NCBI RefSeq assembly: GCF_002086275.1
Contig: NZ_MVHT01000012.1
Span: 30,817-94,816 of the forward strand
DNA from: Mycobacterium intermedium
GTDB taxonomy: Bacteria; Actinomycetota; Actinomycetes; Mycobacteriales; Mycobacteriaceae
Direction of reading: 5' to 3'
DNA length: 64,000 bases
How positions within the stretch are numbered: position 1 is the first letter of the stretch; every line of letters begins with the position of its first letter. Of the stretch, positions 30,418 to 39,963 are shown piece after piece. Under the pieces are notes generated by a model. It searched no databases and was not told the origin of the DNA. It worked only from the letters and a program-made list of their open reading frames with translations. The translations under genes were made by a program, and so were the position numbers.

Positions 30418-31224
30418 TCACCTGACCATCGGGACGACGGTCTTGCTCGCCAGCTTGGACAGCCCGACTTGCATCACGCTGGTGACGTAGTCGTATGCGC
30501 GATCCCAATCCGGCTTGGCACCAAAACGTGCGCGCACATCGATCGGCTCGAGCACTTGCATGCGGATTTTGGCCGGAAGTGGAAATTGCGGCAGGGGCAG
30601 GGGCGACAGACCCCACGGCACGCTCAGCGTGATCGGCAGGCTCTTCACCCGGGCAAGTTTGTCCAAGCGCAAGAGCTTGGCGGTACGGCGGCCGTCGTTG
30701 AGCACCATCAAGGTGTCATGTCCGCCGGTCGCGACCACTGGCACGATCTTGACGTCGCACCGGTGCGCTAGGCGCAAGAAGCCCTTGCGGCCGGAGAAGA
30801 TGATCTTGTTGCGGTCTCGCCAGGGTCGCAGCGCTTCGATGTCGCCGCCCGGGTAGACGAGCGTTGAACCGCCGCTGGCGAAGACGCGTTCGGAGAAGGA
30901 GTTGGCGGCGGGCACGACGCCGAGCTTGCGAGTCAGTTTGCCCACCCCCGGTGCGGCGGTGACGGTGTCGTGGGCCAGCGCGTACAGCGGCCGACCTTCC
31001 ACCGTGAAGAAGGTGTTGTAGGCAAGAAGAAAAACGAACGTGTCGGGGGTCGCGCCACCGCCGCTGTGGTTGCCGACGAAAAGGACCGGTTCGTCCGGAA
31101 CGTGTTCAAATCCGTGAACTTCGGCTCGAAACCACACCGTCGTCGCCAGCCATAGCGGAGGTAGGACGGCGCGAATGAACTCTGGGTCGCGTTCGCGGAG
31201 TTCCACGGGCAGTTGTTCGGTCAT
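30418..31224 (-). CDS. PlsC-type glycerophospholipid acyltransferase
   Basis: A 268-residue acyltransferase. The active-site block is GNHSGGGATPD (H53...D61), a spaced variant of the HX4D motif seen in a mycobacterial subfamily. The acyl-acceptor block is VYPGGDIEALRPW. One hydrophobic stretch precedes the active site (LPPLWLATTVWF). It likely esterifies a glycerol or related lipid. The ATG at 31224 (MTEQLPVEL) is chosen from homology; the frame is open to 31350. Confidence 0.83.
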   Translation of the reverse strand: MTEQLPVELRERDPEFIRAVLPPLWLATTVWFRAEVHGFEHVPDEPVLFVGNHSGGGATPDTFVFLLAYNTFFTVEGRPLYALAHDTVTAAPGVGKLTRKLGVVPAANSFSERVFASGGSTLVYPGGDIEALRPWRDRNKIIFSGRKGFLRLAHRCDVKIVPVVATGGHDTLMVLNDGRRTAKLLRLDKLARVKSLPITLSVPWGLSPLPLPQFPLPAKIRMQVLEPIDVRARFGAKPDWDRAYDYVTSVMQVGLSKLASKTVVPMVR

Positions 31225-31300
31225 CCCGATGAGATTAACCGCGGCGACCGAAATCGAACCGTAGGCACGGTCTTTGCCGTGCGGGCGGTGTGGCGAGCGG

Positions 31301-32257
31301 CTAAGGCAGACCGTCGATTCCCTTCTTGCCCAAGAGAATTCCGCCGACACCGCCGATGCCGCCCTGGAACAGCGGCGTGCCGCTGTTGCCGCCGTTGCCG
31401 CCGTTGCCGATCAGTACGGCGTTGCCGCCGTTGCCGCTGAGGACGGTGTTGCCGCCTCCACCGCCGACCGCGGGGCTTTGACCGCCGGCGCCGCCCGCGC
31501 CGCCATCGCCGAACAGCCCGCCGGCGCCGCCGATCCCGCCTTTGCCGCCGGAGATACCTACCGCGGAATTCCCGCCGGCGCCGCCGACCCCGCCGGTGCC
31601 GAACAACCCGGCGGTGCCGCCCGCGCCCCCGGCGCCACCCGTGCCGAGGTTCGAGTTTCCGCCGACGCCGCCCGCGCCGCCGACACCGAACAGCAGGCCG
31701 CCCGCCCCGCCGGCCCCACCGGCCCCGGCGTTGCCGTTGGCCAGGTCGCCGCCGGCGCCGCCGTTACCGAACAGTCCGGCGGCTCCGCCGTTGCCGCCCG
31801 GCAGACCGGGCCCGCCCGATCCGCCGGCGCCCCCGTTGCCGAACAAGATCCCACCGGCACCCCCATTGGCCCCGCTGCCCGGAGCGGCGTTGGCGCCGTC
31901 GCCGATCAATGGCCTGCCCAGCAGCGTCCGGAAGGGCGCATTCACCGCGTTGAGCGCCTCCTCGAGGGGCGTAGCTGCGGCCGCATCGGCGGCGCCATAC
32001 GCGCCCGCGCTCGTCGTCAGGGTCCGGACAAACTGCTCGTGAAATGCCGCGGCCCGCGCGCTGAGCGCCTGTTACTCCTGGGCGTGTGCAGAGAACAGCG
32101 CTGCGGTTGCCGTCGAGACTTCATCGGCGCCTGCGGCCAGTAGTGCCGTCGTCTGGGCCGACGCGGCGGCGTTGGCCGCACTGAGCATCGACCCGACACC
32201 GTTCAAATCTGCGGCCGCCGCCGAGAGCAGCTCCGGCGCCGTGATGACAAACGACAT
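31301..32257 (-). pseudogene. PE_PGRS gene broken by an in-frame stop codon
   Basis: The PE domain starts normally at 32257 ([20 protein letters not shown]) and runs to HAQE at codon 61. Codon 62 is TAA (32074-32072). The intact PE_PGRS neighbours read [10 protein letters not shown] here, so the Ser-Tyr pair became Glu-stop. The same frame then continues without another stop through the rest of the PE domain ([10 protein letters not shown]) and about 165 residues of GGAGG-type PGRS repeats to 31301. The frame is otherwise undamaged, so loss is recent, or a short PE peptide is made. Confidence 0.85.
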
Positions 32258-32266
32258 GTGACAACT

Positions 32267-32311
32267 CCAATCGGTTAAGCGTGCGGAAATAGTCGCCGCT
32301 AAACCGATTGG
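32267..32311. repeat. Inverted repeat between two PE_PGRS genes
   Basis: CCAATCGGTT at 32267-32276 and its exact complement AACCGATTGG at 32302-32311, with a 25-nt spacer. It lies between the stop of the upstream PE_PGRS gene and the start of the broken one, so it may be a terminator. The right arm resembles the CCGATTGGGAGG leader of the neighbouring PE_PGRS gene, so it may also be a leftover of leader duplication. Confidence 0.45.
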
Positions 32312-32403
32312 GGTGCATGGGGCATTCGCCTCAAATCAGTTAAGGCGCAGAAGTGGCCGCAGCAGTGGCGGCAGAAGGGGCGGCAGAAGGGGCTATGTGC
32401 CCG

Positions 32404-33873
32404 CTACGGCAGACCCTTCAAGCCGTCCTGGCCGAGCAGCGAGCCACCAAGGCCTCCCGCGCCCCCGGCACCGGTGGCTGGCCCGCTACCGCCGTTGCCG
32501 CCGTTACCGATCAGCACGGCATTCCCGCCTTTGCCGCCCTTGCCGCCAGCCGTTCCTGTTGTTGTGCTGCCGCCGGCGCCGCCGTCGCCACCATCGCCCA
32601 GGTTGCCGGACTTCCCACCTGCGCCGCCGTCGCCGCCGAATGTGGTGCCAAACCCGCCGACGCCGCCCGCGCCGCCGTTCCCCCACACGGTCCCGGCGGC
32701 GCCGCCCACCCCGCCAGTACCGCCGAAGGAGCCACCCTCTCCGCCGGCGCCGCCACTGCCACCGGAGCCGAAGAGAGCGCCTGCGCTGCCGCCCTTGCCG
32801 CCGAGCCCGCCGCTGGTTGCGCCCATGCCGCCGGTTCCGCCGACGCCGCCATCGCCCCACAGTCCGCCGGCGTTGCCGCCAGTACCGCCTGGCCCGCCGC
32901 TGGTGTTACCAATGCCACCGGCGCCACCGCTGCCGGCGGCACCGGAGAAGATGCCCGAGTTGCCACCGGCCCCACCGAAACCACCGGCGGTAATGCCCTG
33001 CCCGCCAGTACCGCCGGCACCACCGGAACCGGCAAGCGTGCCGCCGGCCCCTCCGGCGCCGCCGTCCCCGCCGCTGGTGCCGCCCCTGCCGCCCAATCCG
33101 CCCAGGCCCCCGTTGCCAAACAGCCCGCCTGCGCCGCCGGCGCCGCCGTTACCGCTGCTGGAACCACTCAGCGTATTCCCGCCCGTGCCTCCGACGCCGC
33201 CGGTACCGAACAGCCCGGCGGCGCCGCCCGCGCCGCCCGCGCCGCCGTTCCCCAAGTTTGTGCTGCCGCCCGTGCCGCCGGCACCGCCGGTGCCGAACAG
33301 CAGGCCTCCCGCCCCACCGGCGCCGCCGACTCCGCCGGTGCCGGCCGCGATGTTCCCCCCGGCGCCGCCGGCGCCTCCGCTGCCGAACAGGCCCGCATCG
33401 CCACCCCGACCGCCCGGCAGGCCAGGTCCACCCGACCCGCCGGCGCCGCCGTTCCCCCACAAGAGTCCGCCCGCCCCGCCGGGCGCGCCGGATCCCGGTG
33501 CCGCGTTGGCGCCGTTGCCGATCAGCGGCCGACCAAGGAGCGTCTGGGTGGGGGCATTGAGCGCGTCGAGGGCATTCTGCAGAGCTGAGGCCGCGGTGGC
33601 TTCAGCGCTGGCGTACGAACCCGCACTGCCGGTCAGCGCCTGAACAAACTGGGTGTGGAATGCCGCCGCCTGAGCGCTGAGCGCCTGGTAGCTCTGGGCG
33701 TGCCCGGAAAAGACCGCCGCAACCGCAGCGGATATCTCGTCGGCGCCCGCCGCCAGCACCCCTATGGTCGATGCTCTTGCCGAGGCGTTGGCCGCGCTGA
33801 TTGCCGACTCGAGACTGGCCAGATCTGACGCTGCCGCCGATAGAAATTCTGGAGTTGCGAACACGAACGACAT
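32404..33873 (-). CDS. PE_PGRS family protein
   Basis: A 489-residue protein. The PE domain covers residues 1-92 (start [31 protein letters not shown]). The [18 protein letters not shown] linker leads to about 360 residues of Gly-Gly-Ala/Gly-Gly-X repeats, ending [17 protein letters not shown] proteins are exported to or through the mycobacterial outer membrane by ESX-5. GGGAGG four bases before the ATG at 33873 fixes the start. The gene is a near paralogue of the broken copy just downstream. Confidence 0.93.
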   Translation of the reverse strand: MSFVFATPEFLSAAASDLASLESAISAANASARASTIGVLAAGADEISAAVAAVFSGHAQSYQALSAQAAAFHTQFVQALTGSAGSYASAEATAASALQNALDALNAPTQTLLGRPLIGNGANAAPGSGAPGGAGGLLWGNGGAGGSGGPGLPGGRGGDAGLFGSGGAGGAGGNIAAGTGGVGGAGGAGGLLFGTGGAGGTGGSTNLGNGGAGGAGGAAGLFGTGGVGGTGGNTLSGSSSGNGGAGGAGGLFGNGGLGGLGGRGGTSGGDGGAGGAGGTLAGSGGAGGTGGQGITAGGFGGAGGNSGIFSGAAGSGGAGGIGNTSGGPGGTGGNAGGLWGDGGVGGTGGMGATSGGLGGKGGSAGALFGSGGSGGAGGEGGSFGGTGGVGGAAGTVWGNGGAGGVGGFGTTFGGDGGAGGKSGNLGDGGDGGAGGSTTTGTAGGKGGKGGNAVLIGNGGNGGSGPATGAGGAGGLGGSLLGQDGLKGLP

Positions 33874-33982
33874 GAGGCCTCCCAATCGGCGCCCGAATCC
33901 GGGGGAGTGCACGTCCCTCGTTGGGGACAGATTAGAAGATCGATGTGCGATGTTCAGGCGTTTTGCCGGATTGCTTCAAGCG

Positions 33983-34054
33983 CTAGCTCGACCCAGGCGA
34001 TCCCTGTAAGCCGAGCGGCAGGCCGCTGGGCCCACCCGCCCCGCCAGTTCCACC
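33983..34054 (-). pseudogene. Remnant of a PGRS 3' end between aspC and PE_PGRS
   Basis: On the minus strand this stretch encodes AGGTGGAGGPSGLPLGLQG and ends in TAG at 33983. It looks like the terminal segment of a PGRS domain with no PE domain or repeats upstream; the aspC coding end lies there instead. It is probably what remains of a PE_PGRS gene deleted up to the aspC stop codon. Confidence 0.4.
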
Positions 34055-34071
34055 GGCGAGGAGGCGATTCG

Positions 34072-35364
34072 CTACTGCCGGTAGCTGACCAGGAAGTTGC
34101 CCAGCCGCTCGATCGCCCGCGACAGGTCGCGGGCCCACGGCAAGGTCACGAGCCGCAGGTGATCCGGCGCCGGCCAATTGAACCCGGTGCCCTGGGCCAC
34201 CAGAATCTTCTCCGACAACAGCAGGTCGAGGACGAGTTGCTCGTCGTCCTGGATGTCGTAGACCTCGGGGTCCAGCCGGGGAAACGCATACAGCGCACCT
34301 TGGGGTTTGGTGCATGACACGCCTGGGATCTCGTTGAGCTTGGTCCAGGCGACATCACGCTGCTCGAGCAGTCGGCCGCCGGGCAGTACCAGGTCTTCAA
34401 TGCTCTGATGGCCACCCAGTGCAACCTGAATCGCATGCTGCGCAGGAACATTCGGGCACAGCCGCATGTTGGCCAGCAGACTGATCCCCTCGATGAAGCT
34501 GCTGGCATGGTCCTTGGGGCCGGTAATGGCCAGCCAGCCGGCCCGATATCCTGCGACGCGGTAGGCCTTCGACAGCCCATTGAAGGTGAGACACAACATA
34601 TCCGGCGCCAGGGTGGCCAGGCTGATGTGCTTCGCGTCGTCGTACAGAATCTTGTCGTAGATCTCGTCGGCGAGCAGCAGCAGCTGGTGCTTACGCGCCA
34701 AATCGACTATCTGCGTGAGGATTTCGGTGCTGTACACCGCGCCGGTCGGGTTGTTCGGGTTGATCACCACCAGGGCCTTGGTGCGCTCGGTGATCTTGGA
34801 TTCCAAGTCGGCGATGTCGGGCTGCCAGCCTTGGGTTTCGTCGCACAGGTAATGCACGGGGGTGCCACCGGCCAGCGACGTCGACGCCGTCCACAGCGGG
34901 TAGTCCGGGGCCGGGATCAGCACCTGGTCGCCGTTGTCCAGCAACGCTTGCAGCGTCATCGTGATCAGTTCGGAGACACCGTTGCCGAGGTACACGTCGT
35001 CGACGTCGAACTTCGGAAAGCCGGGCACGAGTTCGTAGCGGGTGACCACCGCTCGCCGGGCCGGCAGGATGCCCTTGGAATCGGAGTACCCCTGGGCGTA
35101 CGGCAACGCCTGGATCATGTCGCGCATGATCACGTCCGGGGCCTCGAAGCCGAACGGCGCGGGGTTGCCGATGTTCAGCTTCAGGATCCGATGCCCTTCG
35201 GCTTCCAACCGCGCGGCGTGCTGGTGCACCGGACCGCGGATTTCGTACAGGACGTCCTGCAGCTTGGACGACTGCGCGAAGGTGCGCTGCTGGCGATGAT
35301 GTCCGGGGGTGTGCCAGGGCGCCTGATGAAGAGTCACGTCACCTATCGTGCCACTGCTGTCCAC
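34072..35364 (-). CDS. aspC: Aspartate/alanine aminotransferase (Rv0337c-like)
   Basis: A 430-residue class I PLP-dependent aminotransferase. Schiff-base lysine K266 is in FNGLSKAYRVAGYRAGW; NPNNPTG (202-208) and the C-terminal carboxylate-binding arginine region (HLRLVTLPW) are intact. It aligns along its length with M. tuberculosis Rv0337c (annotated aspC, also proposed as alanine transaminase AlaA). The GTG at 35364 gives the same N-terminus as that protein. It follows the Rv0338c-like gene by 30 bp, the same order as in M. tuberculosis. Confidence 0.95.
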   Translation of the reverse strand: MDSSGTIGDVTLHQAPWHTPGHHRQQRTFAQSSKLQDVLYEIRGPVHQHAARLEAEGHRILKLNIGNPAPFGFEAPDVIMRDMIQALPYAQGYSDSKGILPARRAVVTRYELVPGFPKFDVDDVYLGNGVSELITMTLQALLDNGDQVLIPAPDYPLWTASTSLAGGTPVHYLCDETQGWQPDIADLESKITERTKALVVINPNNPTGAVYSTEILTQIVDLARKHQLLLLADEIYDKILYDDAKHISLATLAPDMLCLTFNGLSKAYRVAGYRAGWLAITGPKDHASSFIEGISLLANMRLCPNVPAQHAIQVALGGHQSIEDLVLPGGRLLEQRDVAWTKLNEIPGVSCTKPQGALYAFPRLDPEVYDIQDDEQLVLDLLLSEKILVAQGTGFNWPAPDHLRLVTLPWARDLSRAIERLGNFLVSYRQ

Positions 35365-35394
35365 TGATATTTGCTGCTTGCCGTCAAACCGTGA

Positions 35395-38300
35395 TCAGCG
35401 CTTGCCTGGCGGGCGGGCACCGGGCTTGATACCCAGGCCTTTCACCGGCGCGGCCGGCGGCGGGGTCGGCTCACCGTCGGATTGCTCGGCAGCTGCGGGT
35501 TCGGCCTTGGCTTCGGCTGCTGCCGCGGGCTCAGCCTTGGTTTCGGGCTCCGGCTGGGCCGACGGCTCGGCGGCCGCGGGAGTTTCGGTCTTGGCGGCCG
35601 GCTTCTTCGCGCCCGGCCTCCTGGCACCGGCGGCGATCGCCAGCCCCTTGACCGGGGCTGCGGGCGTGGCCGGCTCTTCGGGTTCAGCAGGCTCAGCGGG
35701 CGCCGTCTTTTCGGGAGCCGGCGCCGCAGCTGCCGGCGCCGACTCGGCCGCCTTGGGTGCCGCTGCCTTCTTGGCGCCGGGCCGCTTGGCGCCCGCCGCT
35801 AGACCCAGGCCCTTGACGGGCGCGGTGGGCGCAGCGGACTTGGTTTCCGCGGCGGGGGCGGCGTCGGCCGTCTCAGCCTTGGCCTCCGTCGTCGGCGCAG
35901 CCTTCTTGGCGCCAGGACGTTTGGCGCCGGCGGCCAGGCCCAGCCCCTTCGCCGGCGCGGGTGCGGCCGGTGCTTCCGCCGTCTTGGCCTCAGCCGCTGG
36001 TGCGGCCTTTTTCGCCCCAGGACGCTTGGCGCCACCGGCGATACCGAGACCGGTAACGGCCTTGGTCTCTTTCTTGGGTTCGGCCGCGGCCGGCTTCTCG
36101 GCCTCCTTCTCGGCCTCTTTTTCGACCTCAGCCTCGGCGGGCGCGCTCGGCGCCGCGGCCTTGGGCTTGGTCTTCTCCGCCTCGGCCGCCCTCTTTTCGG
36201 CTTCCTTGGCGGCGGTGCCCTTCTCCGGCAGCGTCACCGAATCGCGGTCGAGCGAGGCCAGCAGCACCTGGGCGACGTCGAGCACCTCGACGCCGCTGCG
36301 GCCGGCCTCCTCCTGCCGGTCGTTGACACCGTCGGTGACCATCACCCGGCAGAACGGGCACGCGACGGCCACGGTGGTGGCGTCGGTGGCCAGCGCCTCG
36401 TCGACTCGCTCGTGGTTGATGCGCTTGCCGATGTGCTCTTCCATCCACATCCGGGCGCCGCCCGCCCCGCAGCAGAAGCTGCGCTCGGCGTGCCGCGGCA
36501 TCTCGGTGAGGTTGGCTCCCGCGGCGCCGATCAGCTCACGCGGCGCCTCGTAGACCTTGTTGTGCCGCCCCAGGTAGCACGGGTCGTGGTAGGTGATGTT
36601 TTGCGAAACGGGGGTGACGGGGATCAACTTCTGATCCCGTACCAGCCGGTTCAGCAGCTGGGTGTGGTGCAGCACGGTGTAGTTGGCACCCAGTTGGCGA
36701 TATTCCTTGCCGAGGGTGTTGAAGCAGTGCGGGCAGGTGACGACGATCTTGCGGTCGACGCTCTCCACGCCCTCAAACACGCCGTCGAGGGTCTCCACCG
36801 CCTGCTGGGCCAGCTGCTGGAACAGGAACTCGTTGCCGGAGCGGCGCGCGGAGTCGCCGTTGCAGGTTTCGCCGGTGCCCAACACCAGGTACTTCACCCC
36901 GGCGATGGCGAGCAGCTCGGCGACGGCCTTGGTGGTCTTCTTCGCCTTGTCGTCGTAGGCGCCGGCGCAACCCACCCAGAACAGGTACTCGTAGCCGTCG
37001 AAGCTGTCGACGTCCTCGCCGTAGACCGGAACGTCGAAGTCGACTTCGGAGATCCAGTTGGTGCGGTCGGAAGCGTTCTGACCCCAGGGGTTGCCCTTGT
37101 TCTCCAGGTTCTTGAACAGGACGCCCAGCTCGGAGGGGAATTCCGACTCCATCATCACCTGGTAGCGGCGCATGTCCACGATGTGGTCGATGTGCTCGAT
37201 GTCCACCGGGCATTGCTCCACGCAGGCACCGCAGGTCACGCAGGACCACAGCACGTCGGGGTCGATGACGCCGCCCTGTTCGGCGGTGCCGACCAGCGGA
37301 CGGGTTGCCTGTTCCGGACCGGAGCCCGTGATGCGTCCGAAGCCCGACTCGGGAACGTGGTGTTCCTCGGCATGCTTTTCGCCGGTGAGGTTCTCGCTGA
37401 CCCCGCCCTCCGGGGTGCTTTCCAAGGGACTCTCTTTTTCGCCCAGGATGTAGGGGGCCTTGGCCATCCAGTGGTCGCGCAGGTCCATGATGACGAGCTT
37501 GGGCGACAAGGGTTTTCCGGTGTTCCATGCCGGACATTGCGACTGACAGCGCCCGCACTCGGTACAGGTGGCGAAGTCGAGCATGGCCTTCCAGGAGAAG
37601 TCCTCGATCTTGCCGCGGCCGAATTCGGCGTCGTCCGGCGGGTTTTCGAAGTCGATCGGCTTGCCGTCGGCCTCAACCGGCAGCAGGGGGCCCAGGCCGT
37701 CGGGCAGCCGCTTGAACGTGACGTTGATAGGCGCCAAGAAGATGTGCAGGTGCTTGGAGTGCAGCACGATCAGCAGGAAGACCAGCGCCACGGCGATGTG
37801 GGCCAGGAGCGCGATCGTCTCGATCCATTCGTTGGCCGTTGTGCCCAGGGGCGCCATGAGCGTGCCCATGGCGTGGGAGAAGAAGGCGCCGCCGCCGTAG
37901 GGCAGGGCTCCGGTGTTCGCCGAGGCGCCACGGAAGATCGCGAAGCTGAAGATGACCAGGAAGATCATGAACAGGATCAGCCAGGCGCCGCCGGTGTGCG
38001 AACCGTAGAACCGTGACGAGCGGCCATATTCCTTCGGTTCGGAGCGCAACCGGATGATCGAGAACGTGATGATGCCGAAGAGGACGGCGAGGGCGATGAA
38101 GTCCTGCAGGAAGCCCAGCGCATTCCAACGGCCGACGATCGGGATGTGGAAGTGGTCGTCGAAAAGGGCGCCGTAGGCCTCGACGTAGACCGTGGCGAGG
38201 ATGAAGAAGCCCCACATCGTGAAGAAGTGCGCCAGGCCGGGGATGGACCACTTCAGCAGCTTGCGCTGGCCGAACACCTCGGCGATTTGCGTCCAGATGC

Positions 38301-38448
38301 GAGTTCCGATGTTGTCGGTGCGCCCGCTGGCCGGCTGACCGGACGTCACCAGGCTGTACAGCCACCAGATGCGCCGCAGAGCCAGCAAGCCCACGATCGC
38401 GGTCATGCCCAGGCCTACAACGAGCCTGATGATGGTCTGCGTGGTCAC
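35395..38448 (-). CDS. Membrane Fe-S heterodisulfide-reductase-like protein (Rv0338c-like)
   Basis: A 1017-residue protein. Residues 1-245 form five or six membrane helices of the NarI/HdrE type. Two 4Fe-4S motifs follow: C295/C298/C301/C305 (CTECGRCQSQCP) and C403/C406/C409/C413 (CVTCGACVEQCP). Two CCG domains cover about 480-740 (WVGCAG, CPHCFNTLGKEY, CCGAGGARMW). This is the layout of HdrDE/GlpC-like oxidoreductases that link quinones to soluble donors; Rv0338c is regarded as essential in M. tuberculosis. The last ~220 residues are a Lys/Ala/Pro-rich tail with five KGLGxAAGAxRPG repeats, making it about 135 residues longer than Rv0338c. Confidence 0.93.
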   Translation of the reverse strand: MTTQTIIRLVVGLGMTAIVGLLALRRIWWLYSLVTSGQPASGRTDNIGTRIWTQIAEVFGQRKLLKWSIPGLAHFFTMWGFFILATVYVEAYGALFDDHFHIPIVGRWNALGFLQDFIALAVLFGIITFSIIRLRSEPKEYGRSSRFYGSHTGGAWLILFMIFLVIFSFAIFRGASANTGALPYGGGAFFSHAMGTLMAPLGTTANEWIETIALLAHIAVALVFLLIVLHSKHLHIFLAPINVTFKRLPDGLGPLLPVEADGKPIDFENPPDDAEFGRGKIEDFSWKAMLDFATCTECGRCQSQCPAWNTGKPLSPKLVIMDLRDHWMAKAPYILGEKESPLESTPEGGVSENLTGEKHAEEHHVPESGFGRITGSGPEQATRPLVGTAEQGGVIDPDVLWSCVTCGACVEQCPVDIEHIDHIVDMRRYQVMMESEFPSELGVLFKNLENKGNPWGQNASDRTNWISEVDFDVPVYGEDVDSFDGYEYLFWVGCAGAYDDKAKKTTKAVAELLAIAGVKYLVLGTGETCNGDSARRSGNEFLFQQLAQQAVETLDGVFEGVESVDRKIVVTCPHCFNTLGKEYRQLGANYTVLHHTQLLNRLVRDQKLIPVTPVSQNITYHDPCYLGRHNKVYEAPRELIGAAGANLTEMPRHAERSFCCGAGGARMWMEEHIGKRINHERVDEALATDATTVAVACPFCRVMVTDGVNDRQEEAGRSGVEVLDVAQVLLASLDRDSVTLPEKGTAAKEAEKRAAEAEKTKPKAAAPSAPAEAEVEKEAEKEAEKPAAAEPKKETKAVTGLGIAGGAKRPGAKKAAPAAEAKTAEAPAAPAPAKGLGLAAGAKRPGAKKAAPTTEAKAETADAAPAAETKSAAPTAPVKGLGLAAGAKRPGAKKAAAPKAAESAPAAAAPAPEKTAPAEPAEPEEPATPAAPVKGLAIAAGARRPGAKKPAAKTETPAAAEPSAQPEPETKAEPAAAAEAKAEPAAAEQSDGEPTPPPAAPVKGLGIKPGARPPGKR
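35398..36054 (-). repeat. Five coding repeats in the Rv0338c-like tail
   Basis: Units of consensus KGLG(L/I)AAGAKRPGAKK begin at residues 799, 834, 879, 934 and 1003, separated by Ala/Pro/Glu-rich spacers of 20-50 residues. The last copy is degenerate (KGLGIKPGARPPGKR) and ends the protein. The strong conservation of the basic core against drifting spacers suggests each core binds something, possibly acidic phospholipid or nucleic acid. Confidence 0.8.
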
Positions 38449-38700
38449 CGAAGGTCACCCCAATTCGTCGGGCCTCGTTGGACGGTGGCTGCCTGATGCC
38501 AGGGCGTCTACGAGGGCTGAGTTACCTGTTTGACCTGCTCATAGTGTCATCTTTGCGGCTTTGGTCGCGAGAAAGGTTGCCCTAAGTTCTATTGCGGCGC
38601 TTGCTTGACACCGGTGCAACGGCGAAATGTGTGCGCAATTGTCCAGCGGAATTGCGTTCTCTGCAGCGCTCGTAGGGATTTCGATCACATCTGTGGTGGG

Positions 38701-39963
38701 TCAGCGACTGAACAACTCAACCAGCTGGACCTGCAGCTCGCCGACGACGCCGCCGAGAACCGCACCGACCGCGATCATCAACGGTTCGTCGTCCTTGAAT
38801 ATCGGCCGCAGAATCGATTCATATTCCTCGTTGGTGAGCTGGCTCATTTTCTCGACGATGGTCTGCTCCAAAGCAAGCGCATTCGAGGCATATTCCTTCG
38901 CTTCGAGCAACGTGGACGGGAGGCGCTCGAGGACCAGCTCGACAACCCCGTCCTTGATTTCGCGGTAGCGCTGCGTGCCGACGGCGAGCATCACGAGGTG
39001 GCGTGCGACACCGGTCTGCGCATCGATCGCCTCGTCGACCTCCTTGGCGACCAGCGCGAAAAGCTTGTCCGAGCCGGGACCCTTGAGGATTCCGTCGAGC
39101 AGGATGTCCGGCGCGAACAGGTCGTCGGCCAGGATCTTCGCGTAGTCGCGGGTGATCTTTTCGCGCTGGGCGTGCAACAAGCCCTGAAAATGAACCAGGC
39201 CGAAGACCTTCTTTTCATGTATCGGCCGGAACAGCATGTTGAGCGCGATGTAGTCGCTGATGAAGCCGACGGTGAAGCCGAAGGCCGGCATGATCCACGG
39301 ATTCTTGAACAGTGCCCAGGCGACCATCTGGACCAGCCCGATACCCAGACCGAAGTAGATTCCGCTGCGCCGCACGAAAGTCATCGCGTCGGTGGTCACG
39401 CCGCGCATCAGTTTGATGAGCTTGTCTTTGTTTCGCACCAGCGTCGTGACCGCGAGAAACTGCAGGTCGATATACCGGCTCAGATCCGCCTTCATCTCCT
39501 TGAGCAGGTTTTCGGTGATCTTGGGGACCTGAGAGTGGATGCGGTCCTGGACCGTTTTGCGGGCGGCCACGGGTAGCGAATCCCAGAGTCCGGGCCGGAT
39601 TTGCTCGGCGAGGTCGCGGGATATCTCGTCGACCGCCTGGGAAAGCGGTTCTCGAAGCGTGTCTACCGCTTCACCGGTGTCGATCCGGTCGAGTATCTCT
39701 TCGGGTTTGAGCAGGTTCGCGGTCACCAACTCGATGGTCTTGGAACCGACCTTGCCGGCTCGGCGCGGCACAATGCCCTGCCAGCCGATCGGTCCGATGC
39801 CCTTGAATTCCTGTGGCCGATAGATCATCTCCAGGGCGACGATCTTGGTGCTCCACCCGACGAAGGCCGCGATGAGCGGCATCGACAGGTAGATGTACCA
39901 GTTGATGGAGAAGTCGTGTCGGATCTCGGTCCACGACTGCAACGCGACCACGGTCGTGGTCAT
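38701..39963 (-). CDS. DUF445 membrane protein
   Basis: A 420-residue DUF445 protein. An N-terminal helix (YIYLSMPLIAAFVGWSTKIVA) and the conserved ALEMIYRPQEF and GWQGIVPRRAGK motifs are seen. A central helix pair (FGLGIGLVQMVAW, PAFGFTVGFISDYIALNMLF) repeats the same motif (NMLFRPI), showing an internal duplication. Function is unknown. It overlaps the upstream Abi-alpha-like gene by four bases (ATGA), so the two are translationally coupled. Confidence 0.85.
   Translation of the reverse strand: MTTTVVALQSWTEIRHDFSINWYIYLSMPLIAAFVGWSTKIVALEMIYRPQEFKGIGPIGWQGIVPRRAGKVGSKTIELVTANLLKPEEILDRIDTGEAVDTLREPLSQAVDEISRDLAEQIRPGLWDSLPVAARKTVQDRIHSQVPKITENLLKEMKADLSRYIDLQFLAVTTLVRNKDKLIKLMRGVTTDAMTFVRRSGIYFGLGIGLVQMVAWALFKNPWIMPAFGFTVGFISDYIALNMLFRPIHEKKVFGLVHFQGLLHAQREKITRDYAKILADDLFAPDILLDGILKGPGSDKLFALVAKEVDEAIDAQTGVARHLVMLAVGTQRYREIKDGVVELVLERLPSTLLEAKEYASNALALEQTIVEKMSQLTNEEYESILRPIFKDDEPLMIAVGAVLGGVVGELQVQLVELFSR

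Noticed and set aside
32313..33643. Long open frames on the plus strand opposite the PE_PGRS gene, rich in Pro or Ala.
   Set aside because: GC-rich GGN repeats give open antisense frames automatically; the minus-strand PE domain, start and ribosome site identify the real gene.
32404..34054. Regular GGN repeats considered as a CRISPR or satellite array.
   Set aside because: They are coding PGRS repeats with no constant repeat and spacer lengths.
36412..38016. A 534-codon plus-strand open frame opposite the Fe-S reductase gene.
   Set aside because: Shadow of a gene whose cysteine motifs and membrane helices are clear on the minus strand.
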